Assembly (NCBI GenBank): GCA_903813345.2
Contig: CAIIXF020000012.1
Location: forward strand, 1,965,318-2,029,317
DNA length: 64,000 nt
Direction: 5' to 3'
From: Owenia fusiformis
Lineage: Eukaryota; Annelida; Polychaeta; Sabellida; Oweniidae
Shown here: piece after piece, positions 12,301 through 24,300 of the stretch
Layout: each line of letters starts with the position of its first letter
Position numbering within the stretch: position 1 is the first letter of the stretch
Notes under the pieces: model-generated
Seen by the model: only the letters and a program-made list of their open reading frames with translations
Database searches by the model: none
What the model was told of the DNA's origin: nothing
Program-made: the position numbers and the translations under genes

Positions 12301-15300
12301 ATTTCAGTTGGTCTTGACATAACAAACTCAAACGTTTTGAAATCAATTGATACACCGAACTTGGTAATAAAGTCCATGCCTAACAGCCCTGGTGTTGGTA
12401 TATCAGCTACTATCACTAATGTCTCTACTTCACAATCCCCTACTTGAATATTAAGATCACATTCACCTTCTATTCCACATTTAAATGGCTGACCGTCAGC
12501 ACCTGAAACTCTTCTTGAAACGGGTCGTAATCTCCCTTTTCTACTGAACGGTATTTCGGAATATTTGTCTAAAGAAATTACGGTAACCGTTGCCCCTGTA
12601 TCTAAAAGAAAAGCTACGTCTACCGTATTGTTCAATCTACCCTTAACATACATTCCCTGCTTCGCTCTTTCAATTCGAGTTCTCATTTCTTTGGAGCTTA
12701 TGTTTCCGGCCGGGCAGTGCTCCTTGGGCCCTGCCGGTTGAAGTTTTCCGACCCATTATTTGCTTTACCATATCTAGATCCTTCAAATTTTTGATAAAAA
12801 CTGTCATTTTGGCCTCTGCTTGCATTCTTTGGACTTGGACAAGCCATAAAACGGTGCCTGTAACCTTGACAATTAAAGCACTTCAATTGAGAGTTTTTAT
12901 TAGTCCCGGGAGCCCCCCTTTGCACGAAGTTTAAATGTCTTTGTTGATCAGGAGTTCTAACATTTTCTTTTTTTTCATAATTGGTCTTTTGATCGGCGTT
13001 TACTCTTTTTGTCAATTTTTCTACTTCCTCTTTCAATGCCCTAACCTCATCTAAAGAGTCTTCAGTTTCTTGCCCTGACATTGACCTTACAAATCGCCGA
13101 TTTTCATTGCTAAACCTAACGCGCGAATTTGTGTTTTCTACAAAAGACTCTGTCTCTATAGCAACGCGTATAGCTTCAACTAAGTTTTTACACTTTGCTT
13201 GAAACACTGAAAGCTTCAGGTTATGATCATTTAAAGCGTCAATGAAATGATTAATTGCAAATCGTTCTCTTGATTTTTCATCTGGCAATTCTGGGTATGC
13301 TAAATTAGTTAAGCGCCTGATATTATGACCTAATTCAGCCAATGATTCATTTTGCTTTCTTCGTCTCCGTTTTAATTCAGCTTCAAAACGAGCCCCCTGT
13401 CCCTCTGTACCAAATCTTCTACTTAGACGTGCTATTAGCTCATCATATTGACATCGCTTTTCTTCAGGCATATCGCCAACAACTTGTTGCGCTGGACCGC
13501 GTAAACTGGCGGCGAGGAAACTTGCTTTAACTTTTGAACCCCATCCATTTATTTCCACGCAACATTCAAAATGCGCTTTATAATCAACCCATGGAGTTTC
13601 ACCTGAGTATCTATCTGGAGCCATTGCTGGTTTGCTTAACTTCCTAACGCTACTTTCTTTATTTAGGACACTTGAATCATTCAAATTACCCAGAATATCA
13701 TTGTCTTCATTATCGTTGAAATCTATTAAATTCATTGTCTTCTTGTCAGATTTCATTGGTTTGTTTGCAAAACTTTCATTTTTTTCTTGAGAATAATGTG
13801 TACTTTCAAGGACAGGTTGTTGACTCTTAATTTTTTTTGGCCCTGACAAAGTTTCAATATCTACAAACTTTCCTGATGAATCAACATATGTTACAATTGG
13901 AGTTAAATCATGCGTCTCGGCAAACAGTTTGATCCGTACATCGTCAAGTTTTTGCTTAGCTACATTTCTAGGCTTTTGCATTTTGTCATTTGAAACACCT
14001 TGACTATTTAACCTCATCGTATCATTAACTACATCGTTAAAATGAGTCAATTTGGGATCTGAGATTTCAAAGCTTTCACGAGCGCTAAACCCAGGAGGCG
14101 GAGGCCTGTCAGTAGGTGATTTACTAGGTCTCATTGTGCTGAAACTCTTAGAATCATACCCTTAGAATCATACCCAGAAATGTATTTCCCGATGCAGTCT
14201 GTTTAATCCCGGGCTCACTCTGAAAAGTTTGCAATTTGCTATTTACATCTTCCCGTTTGTTATACGCGACCTCCCCATCGTCATACTTTTCTTGAACATT
14301 TTTGTCACCGTTATCAGTTCCCCCGACGGCACCTAAACTGTGTAAATCCCCATTTTCACCTTGATCTTCCGCTTGATCTTTCCCCTCCATATTCACAAGG
14401 TATCAACTTCTATTTAATGAATGAGTTATAATCTATACGTAATATCAAAACACAAACAGAATCTGGTACGCTTTTATCATCAATACAGGGATTTTTACAA
14501 AATACAAAGACCAAAAACTAGATCTCGAACATTCAAATCAAATATTCTCAATTCATAATTTCGTCTAACACCAATTCGGGACAATCCTAACACTATAGCC
14601 ACAGGCAAACAAATAGATACGCGCTCGATTTTGCCAATTTTAAAGCAATGCGTCTTAGCATGCACAATTGTAGAAATAAAGGATAGAAAGAAAGTAAAAG
14701 AAAGTGTTTTTGAAGTAACTAAAACAGGAGCCTGTTACATGAGCTTCTTGTTGATAGCAAATACAGAAATTAGTACAATGCTGAAATGCAAGCGTTTTCG
14801 TATTTCAATTTTAAAAGTAACTACAACGGGAGTTCAGGAGTTCTAACATTTTCTTTTTTTTCATAATTGGTCTTTTGATCGGCGTTTACTCTTTTTGTCA
14901 ATTTTTCTACTTCCTCTTTCAATGCCCTAACCTCATCTAAAGAGTCTTCAGTTTCTTGCCCTGACATTGACCTTACAAATCGCCGATTTTCATTGCTAAA
15001 CCTAACGCGCGAATTTGTGTTTTCTACAAAAGACTCTGTCTCTATAGCAACGCGTATAGCTTCATCTAAGTTTTTACACTTTGCTTGAAACACTGAAAGC
15101 TTCAGGTTATGATCATTTAAAGCGTCAATGAAATGATTAATTGCAAATCGTTCTCTTGATTTTTCATCTGGCAATTCTGGGTATGCTAAATTAGTTAAGC
15201 GCCTGATATTATGACCTAATTCAGCCAATGATTCATTTTGCTTTCTTCGTCTCCGTTTTAATTCAGCTTCAAAACGAGCCCCCTGTCCCTCTGTACCAAA

Positions 15301-18300
15301 TCTTCTACTTAGACGTGCTATTAGCTCATCATATTGACATCGCTTTTCTTCAGGCATATCGCCAACAACTTGTTGCGCTGGACCGCGTAAACTGGCGGCG
15401 AGGAAACTTGCTTTAACTTTTGAACCCCATCCATTTATTTCCACGCAACATTCAAAATGCGCTTTATAATCAACCCATGGAGTTTCACCTGAGTATCTAT
15501 CTGGAGCCATTGCTGGTTTGCTTAACTTCCTAACGCTACTTTCTTTATTTAGGACACTTGAATCATTCAAATTACCCAGAATATCATTGTCTTCATTATC
15601 GTTGAAATCTATTAAATTCATTGTCTTCTTGTCAGATTTCATTGGTTTGTTTGCAAAACTTTCATTTTTTTCTTGAGAATAATGTGTACTTTCAAGGACA
15701 GGTTGTTGACTCTTAATTTTTTTTGGCCCTGACAAAGTTTCAATATCTACAAACTTTCCTGATGAATCAACATATGTTACAATTGGAGTTAAATCATGCG
15801 TCTCGGCAAACAGTTTGATCCGTACATCGTCAAGTTTTTGCTTAGCTACATTTCTAGGCTTTTGCATTTTGTCATTTGAAACACCTTGACTATTTAACCT
15901 CATCGTATCATTAACTACATCGTTAAAATGAGTCAATTTGGGATCTGAGATTTCAAAGCTTTCACGAGCGCTAAACCCAGGAGGCGGAGGCCTGTCAGTA
16001 GGTGATTTACTAGGTCTCATTGTGCTGAAACTCTTAGAATCATACCCTTAGAATCATACCCAGAAATGTATTTCCCGATGCAGTCTGTTTAATCCCGGGC
16101 TCACTCTGAAAAGTTTGCAATTTGCTATTTACATCTTCCCGTTTGTTATACGCGACCTCCCCATCGTCATACTTTTCTTGAACATTTTTGTCACCGTTAT
16201 CAGTTCCCCCGACGGCACCTAAACTGTGTAAATCCCCATTTTCACCTTGATCTTCCGCTTGATCTTTCCCCTCCATATTCACAAGGTATCAACTTCTATT
16301 TAATGAATGAGTTATAATCTATACGTAATATCAAAACACAAACAGAATCTGGTACGCTTTTATCATCAATACAGGGATTTTTACAAAATACAAAGACCAA
16401 AAACTAGATCTCGAACATTCAAATCAAATATTCTCAATTCATAATTTCGTCTAACACCAATTCGGGACAATCCTAACACTATAGCCACAGGCAAACAAAT
16501 AGATACGCGCTCGATTTTGCCAATTTTAAAGCAATGCGTCTTAGCATGCACAATTGTAGAAATAAAGGATAGAAAGAAAGTAAAAGAAAGTGTTTTTGAA
16601 GTAACTAAAACAGGAGCCTGTTACATGAGCTTCTTGTTGATAGCAAATACAGAAATTAGTACAATGCTGAAATGCAAGCGTTTTCGTATTTCAATTTTAA
16701 AAGTAACTACAACGGGAGCCCGTCTTCATTACTAAATGATGATTCCCTTAACAATAGCACGTGTAAACATCAAATATTCTTGACTCTTTGTCTTCTCTTG
16801 TTCACAAGATCAAGGTAAAGTTACGCATAAATTAACTGAGCGTACACAAAGGCAAGATCATTACCAGTCTTTTAAGTGAAGATCGTCAACTTAAATGCAT
16901 GCATAAACAAACATTGTGCATAAAGACAAAGTTAATATCTAATAGTACAGTGAACACAAATACTCTTCATTCAAAGTAAACTGAATATGAAGACAAAATC
17001 CTAAAGAAAGAGTTGAAGAGAACTAATCTTCACTCTTCAGTATAGAATGAACCTAACTTAAAAGAAAGAAACGAAGAGAACTAATCTCCGCTCTTTTGTA
17101 AGAGTAAAGCTAACTTGAAGATGCGAAGAAAACTAATCTCCACTCTTCAGTAAAAGTTAATCAAATTTAAAGATGTGAAGAGAACTAATCTCCACTCTTA
17201 AATGAAAATAAAGACACTAAAACTGCGAAAAGAATCTCTTTACAAGACAAAGACCAATCCCACCGCTGCCACCAATGAAGCTTCGAGCTTTGTTGTTTAA
17301 ATAGCTCTGTGGGTTCTTCATAAAATAATATGGATTGGTCTTGTAATGTAAAAAAGACAAGATTAACACAGAATTAATATACTCATAAAACTATACTTTA
17401 TTCCAAGTAAAAGACTAAACATGTACAATTACACTCTTCAGTATAAAATAAAACTATTCAAAGATAAAGAAAGAATGAAAATGAGATTAATAAGATGAAA
17501 AGAAATGATGTGTGATGTTCCCCCCGATCTAACTCTCTACTGAATGAATCCCAAAATTTCTCTTAAATACCCCCAAGTTATAGGAAATGAAAGGCAATCC
17601 CTTACCCTACAAAACCTATAAGAAACCCATTGAAAGATGGCAGCACAATACGGTGAATCAACATGAAAAATGCTATACTATCAACAATGGTGGGTTCTCC
17701 TGAGTTTGGATTAAATAAATCATTTTAAAGTGTATTGTCGCGCGCCAGACCTCTGCCAAGAACCCGTACTCCCTCGGAGAAAGTCTGGTGGCGATGTTTA
17801 GGGATTCGGAGGTGTTTTTCACGGGCGCCGAGCTTGTTTGGTGCTTCAGCTGTCACTGGGACTCAGAGATTGCATTTACATGTACAAAACAACGTTATAC
17901 GGGATTTTTATACTCTATTTCAACACACATTTAATAACAGTAAACTTCAAAATATCTTTCATGCCTTTATGGCTCACAAATATTAAAAAAATGTCTATAA
18001 TGGGGTCAGCTATCTCAAAGATTTACTCAGCTCCGAAAACAAATCGTCTCTAGACCCAAGGACCCACTGCTCCACTTGGGGACAATCACTCAAATATAAT
18101 TAATGTCTATAGCTCTCTCATTAGCTTCTAGAAGAATAGTCTCTGATCCGGAATCAACTAGGCTTTGAAGTATTTCATGCTCCCAAGATAAACTCGGCTC
18201 CGGAGTAATAAACCACACCTTCTGGAGTAGCTCTGCTCCGAATTGTAAACCAACCCTCTGGAGTAGCTCAGCTCCGGAATGTATTACACCTCTTCTGGAG

Positions 18301-21300
18301 TATCCCTGCTCTGGGATGTATAACACCTCTTCTGGAGTATCCCTGCTCTGGGATGTATAACACCTCTTCTAGAGTATTTATGCTCTGAGATATAAAACTC
18401 GGGAATATCAATCCCTAAGGAGATTAGACCGGAGTTGAATACATCTTCGGGAGTATCTCTGCTCCAAAATGAATCATGGACACACCTTCTAGAGTATTTA
18501 TGCTCTGAGATATAAAACTCGGGAATATCAATCCCTAAGGAGATTAGACCGGAGTTGAATACATCTTCGGGAGTATCTCTGCTCCGAAAGGAATCATGGA
18601 CACACCTTCTAGAGTATTTATGCTCTGAGATATAAAACTCGGGAATGTCAATCCCTAAGGAGATTAGACCAGAGTTAAATAACTCACGGAAGTAATCCAA
18701 GATGGCGGATCAAGAGGAATTCTGGGTAGCAGAGGGGTGACGTCACAAAATGGCTACTCAAAACTGTATGATTCAATATGGCGATCAACAGAGATGAAAG
18801 CAGGACCATAAATTTCAGTTATAAATGATGTAAATGTCTATAACAATTGGAAATGTCAATCCCTAAGGAGATTAGATCCCACGTTACTAGACCATAAAAA
18901 AAACTCTCTGGAGATCAAAGTCTATAGTTAATTATAACTCACCAACACTTTGGCCATACAATCGCAACAAATATAATCCAACTACTTTATACTGTAACGG
19001 AATTTAAAATGTAAAATTTTTGATTTTTAATTAAGTGCTGTGTTTTTGTATATAAGGTAATTATTACACTTGAAAAGTAATTTCCCATTGAGATTATTAA
19101 GATTTATAAATGTAGTATCATTTGCAGCACTTAGGTTGTACTTACAGAGGTGAAATAGTTCACATGTTTTATTTATTTGATCACGATTTTGTTTATGTTG
19201 ATCAGGAAGTCTTATCTGGCAGTCTAATTTGTAGTTGATCGTTAGTCTAACATGACACCTTTATTATTTTACTTCCTGCTTTTGATTCGATTGAATCGAA
19301 GTGAAATTAGACTAGATAGTGATTAATTACTGTTATATTTCTTGAGTCAATATTATAATCTTGCTGTATGGTCAATATTGAAGCGAAATATGGCGTAAAT
19401 GAGCTGTAATTCACAGTTGAAATCTTGTACGAAAATCGATGACGTCATCCGGCCTATATAAGTATCTCGCTGTTGAAGGCTCGTCAGTGCGATGCCAGAT
19501 GTTGTCGAGGAAGGACCTCCAGAGCGGAATTTCGGGAAACAGCTAAAATCTTCTAAGTTTTATAGAACTTAGTTGATTTTGTGGTCTTGAAGCTATACGT
19601 TTGCAGTATACATATGAAGATAGAAGCTGTACCTTAGTAGGATACATCTGATGAGCCAAGCTATACGTTTGCAGTATACAAGGGCAGATTGAGGAAACTA
19701 AGTGTGCGAAACTTAGTTTATTTTGGAACTTGGATTTTTGGGAAACTTTGATGCAACTAAGTGTGTGAAACTTAGTTTATTTATCGCACTGGAAGTAAGG
19801 GAGATCTACAAGACTGGACAAAACTTCAACAGGGTGAAGCTATCCCCAGCGCAAAGCATTAGACGTATTGTCCAGCCTTCATAGACTGAGAGGAAATGCT
19901 GACATAACTTGTGTTTGAGAAACAAGCTATTTTGATCATCAAGGAACTTAGACGATTTACAACATTATTGGACTTAGTCAGTATTTGGTGAAATATTATT
20001 TTGGACTTTGTTATTTTTGGAGATAGAAATATTTAACTTAGAATATTTTAACATCAGTATAACTTAGTATGAAATTAACTTAGTCAATATTTGGTGAAAT
20101 ATTATTTTGGACTTTGTTGTTTTTGGAAAGAGAAATATTGAACTTAGAATATTTTAATATCAGTATCACTTAACATTAAATGAACTTAGTCATTTTAGAG
20201 GTCAAATATTTTCACTTGTTATCTTTTTGCATATGTTGTTGTGTGCATGCTATATTTGTAGGTAGCCTGATTATTTAATTGTGAAGGAAGTATAGGCTAC
20301 ATAGACTTAACAGTTGATGCCGTGTATTAGACGTCCTTGGACTTGGTAGATTGAAGATTGTGATAGTTTGACTTATACATCTGCAGAGAAGAGGTTCTGG
20401 GACTTAGCAGTTTATTCAATGAGATATTTTGACTTTGATGATTTTGGGTCATTGAAGTTAGAATATACATCTACAGAGAAGAGGTTCCAGGACTTAGCAG
20501 TTTATTCAACGAGATATTTTGACTTTGCTGATTTTGGGTCATTGAAGTTAGAATATACATCTACAGAGAAGAGGTTCCAGGACTTAGCAGTTTATTCAAT
20601 GAGATATTTTGACTTTGATGATTTTGGGTCATTGAAGTTAGAATATACATCTACAGAGAGGACGTTCTAGGACTTAGCAGATTATCCAGCAAGATATTTT
20701 GACTTTGATGATTTTGTGTCATTGAAGTTAGAATATACATCTATATTGAGGAGGATCCAGGAGATAGTCGTTTACAGACTTGATAGTTTGACTTAGATTA
20801 TTTCACATAATCAAAGTTGAATTATACTACAACACATTGAGGAGGATTCAAGAGATAGTCGTTTCCAGACTTGATAGTTTGACTTAGATTATTTCACATA
20901 ATCAAAGTTGAATTATACTACAACACATTGAGGAGGATCCAGGAGATAGCCATTTACCGAGCCGATAGTTGACTTGATGATTTCACATTATCAAAGCTGA
21001 ATTATACTACAATACAGTGAAGAGGATCCAGGAGATAGCCGTTTACTGAGCAATAGTTGACAGGATCCAGGAGATAGACATTTGCAGAGCCGCTGGTTGA
21101 CTTAGATGATTTCATATCATCAAACTTGAATCATACTACACTACATTGAAGAGGATCCAGGAGATTACTATTTCAGGTTCAAGTTACAAGTACAATACAA
21201 GACTTACAAGTGTTACAACATATATGGACTTAATATTGGAGATACAACAGTGGTATATAGTGATCATCAACTTTAGTTTATATGGACTCTGGATATTGTG

Positions 21301-24300
21301 TTATTAGTGATAAATATTAGTTTATATGGACTCTGGATATTGTTTTATTAGTGATAAATATTAGCTTAGATGGACTTTTGAGTTGTGAGTTTTGAGAGAG
21401 ATATTAAAATCGTAACACTCTTACAATTAGACTTGAAATTTAATGTACATCTTTATTTGGGCTTATAAACGCCACAATATACTGTTTTATATTTTATATT
21501 TAATTGAATGTCTGTTTAATTCTTTAGGGACAATCGCACATTTAACGTGTGCCGTGTAACTCACCAAGTAAACACCGTTTACTAAACAGTGGGCCTATTA
21601 TTAGCCACGCTACCACGTATATCCACAAAAATAGGCCAAACTGTTACATTGGTGGCAGCGGTGTTGGGATAGACTGTTTCTGAGGAATTGAACCAGAGGC
21701 ACATTATAGCACATTAAAGATGGATACAGAGGCTCCGAAGTCGATAGAGAGTGGTGATCTCTCTGATACAAATACAGACAAGTCTAAAGATGTAGAGAAG
21801 ACTGTCTTTGTAAAGTTAGCTACAGACGGTGAGATAGATAATCCCATAGCCAAGGATAACACTCTTCAATATACAGGAAGAAAGGCTACGGAACACATGG
21901 CTACAGAACTCCCAGCGATGGAGAAATGGAGGTTGCCAAGTGAGGCAGATCCAGATGAGAGACGCCCTACAGTTGGGGGTGCAGAAGCAATCTACCCTAG
22001 TGATAAGACTGGGATAGAAACCGAGTTTAAGAAAGCCTGGAGTAGACAGACTACTGGCTATTGGTCAGGCACAGTACATGATGGTGTGTATAGTCCACAG
22101 AGTCAAGCATGGGGAGCCAGACCCAAAGGAGATAGATATATGCCTCGCACCTCAACAATGATAACTACACCTGCAGAACTTAAACTGGGCATGCAGGAAA
22201 GACCAGTTGATAGAGAAATGAAAACGCATATACATGTTATGGAAGATGCCATTAACCAGAATGTGACTACCATAAACATGATGGAAGGACACATGTCTAA
22301 CATGGGAAGCCAGGTCAATAACCTTGGAGGAGATGTAACACAGATAAAAGACCAGGTGAACAACTTATGCCAGACATTACAGATGGTATTACAAAGTTCA
22401 ACTTCTCGCTCTGAGCCAGTATTACAGAGTAATGTCCGACCTTCAAGTCCTGTAGTTACATTCGGATTGAATCCAGGGATTAGGACAGAGTTACCGATGA
22501 AGTCAAGTGTAACCCCTCAAAGATTACAGTCTCAAGAAGTAGCTTCTACATTTAACCCCCAGCAAAGACTGGTAGGGGGGCGCATGGCGGCTAATCAAGA
22601 ATTGCCTGTGAAACAAGATAAAGAGATCACACCCCCAAAGTGGCCACTCAGACGCCAGAAGAGAATGACTTCTGAAGAAGATTTTCCGGGATTGTCAAAG
22701 CGACATGCATTTCAGAGTCCTCCGACAAAAAGGAGATTTACAACTGTAGCTCCAGAAGATGACTTCAGATGTGGAGAACCAAAGGTTTTCGAAATGCAAA
22801 GTGAAGGAGTATCTTTACCTCAATCGGCGTATCATCCAGAGCCAGCTGTTAGACATCAGTTGGATGAAGTCAAGTTGGAAGATGGAGATGCACATAGTTC
22901 CAATGAACGAAGGGCTCATTATTTTGATAATGGTGAACCACCTCTTACAAAACAGGAGCCATCAGAGACAGCATCAGATCAGATGGCTGCTATGGTTGTT
23001 CGATTAGCTGAGAAGGTACTCAATGATTCACCAAGTAATAATAGATCATCCCAGGGCAAGACAAAGATCAAGCCAGACACATATAATGGAACTACACCCT
23101 GGATAGATTACAAAGCCTATTTTGCCATGTGTGTAAGTGCAAATTCATGGAGCGATGAAGAGAAGAAACAGTTTCTTGCAACTAGCCTTAGGGGTCAAGC
23201 GCAACAACTTATCTATGAGATGGACCCTGGCTATACGTATGATGAATTGGTGTCTGCCTTAGATAAAAGGTTTGGCCCAGGAGGTAAAGCAGATGTGTAC
23301 CAAGCAGAGTGGGTTAGCCGAACACGTAAACCAAAGGAAACACTACAGACTCTGGGTCAAGATGTCAGACGGCTGACATCATTAGCATATCCTGAGTTAC
23401 CTCGGGCTGCTCAAGATCGATTGGCAAGGGAACGTTTTGCTCAGGCTATCCCTGATGATGAGATTAGGCGTGCCATTCATAATAATAGCAGTGATTGTTG
23501 CACTTTGGACAAAGCCATCGAAATTGCCATACGAGAAGAGTCTTACCTTGAGTCTGAAAGGATGCGCAAAGGTTTAAAACCAAGACATAGAGATGAAAGA
23601 GTAAATGCTGTAGAAGAGAAACAGGCTCAAAATGAAATGATGCAATTGGTAAAGGCATTTCAGGAGATGCATAGGGACTCTACAGTAATGCAAAATAAAT
23701 TGATGCAGGAGAATCTTATGAAGGTGGTGCAAGAGATGCACAAAGAATCTACAGCTAATCTTAAGACAATAATACAAGAGTTGAAGGACAAAGAAAAATC
23801 CAATGAGTCTGGAGAGAAAAGGCCTGTGTCCAGAGGTGTCAAATGTTATTATTGCGACAAGTTAGGACATTATCAGTCTGATTGTTATAAAAAACAGAAT
23901 GACATCAAGAAAGGCATCATCAAAGATTCTAAAGGAGAATCCACAAATCCTGTCAAGTTTCTAACACATGGAGACTTGGAGATATCCAAAAATGATAGTA
24001 GCGACACTACGATAAGCAAGATTATAGACACTGGTACTGTGTGTGGAACGAAGGTAGAGTTCTTAGTGGATTCTGGAGCCGTCCGAACTATGATTGGCCA
24101 GCGAAGTTATATGCAGATACCAGATAGACTGAAACCCAGATTGTATCCTGCAGATAGGGTATTCATTCAAGCAAGTGGCAGCCCTATAGCAGTCTGTGGA
24201 ATAATTGATGGAATAATTGAATTAGATGGTCAGGAAACACAAACATCCATTGTAGTGGCAGATATTGATCATGATGGAATTTTAGGATCTGATTTCATGA

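Larger units (their letters stand above)
12947..16718. repeat. 1886 bp direct tandem duplication inside element 1
   Basis: 12947-14832 and 14833-16718 are near-identical at an offset of 1886 bases; the only difference I noticed is one base that changes a gag codon (Val versus Asp). The unit spans leader sequence, the 80-codon frame and most of gag. The junction lies in GGGAG/CAGGAG microhomology. A real slippage or template-switch event and an assembly error are both possible. Confidence 0.93.
4921..17677 (-). mobile_element. Ty3/gypsy LTR retrotransposon, element 1 (full length, defective)
   Basis: Element of 12.76 kb on the minus strand with nearly identical 0.4 kb LTRs at both ends, a tRNA-Leu primer binding site inside the right (5') LTR and a G-rich polypurine tract inside the left (3') LTR. 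Order gag, protease, RT, RNase H, integrase is diagnostic of Ty3/gypsy. A possible 4-base target duplication CTAT lies at 4917-4920 and 17678-17681. Defects: an in-frame TGA in RT and a 1886 bp tandem duplication of the leader plus most of gag. LTR near-identity indicates a recent insertion. No envelope-like frame was found. Confidence 0.93.
17678..18992. other. Intron spacer between the two retrotransposons
   Basis: 1.3 kb without a credible gene; the minus frames at 18090-18326 and 18284-18700 simply translate repeats. It contains the GGAG/CTCC repeat arrays listed separately and may be part of a third, older repeat element. Confidence 0.6.
18993..21648 (+). repeat. Element 2 5' LTR (2656 bp)
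   Basis: Unusually long LTR. The promoter sits about 450 bases in, so R-U5 is about 2.2 kb and is packed with repeats: a doubled AAGCTATACGTTTGCAGTATAC, a doubled GTGGAAACTTAG-like word, 90 bp repeats and degenerate GAGGATCCAGGAGATAG repeats. Confidence 0.94.

Noticed and set aside
18284-18700. 138-codon minus-strand frame with repeats
   Set aside because: It is a translation of the 120 bp non-coding tandem repeat (120 is a multiple of three); no conserved protein.
20368-20670. 100-codon repeat protein, present twice (also 30541-30843)
   Set aside because: Lies inside both LTRs and exists because the 90 bp repeat has no stops; no codon or domain evidence.
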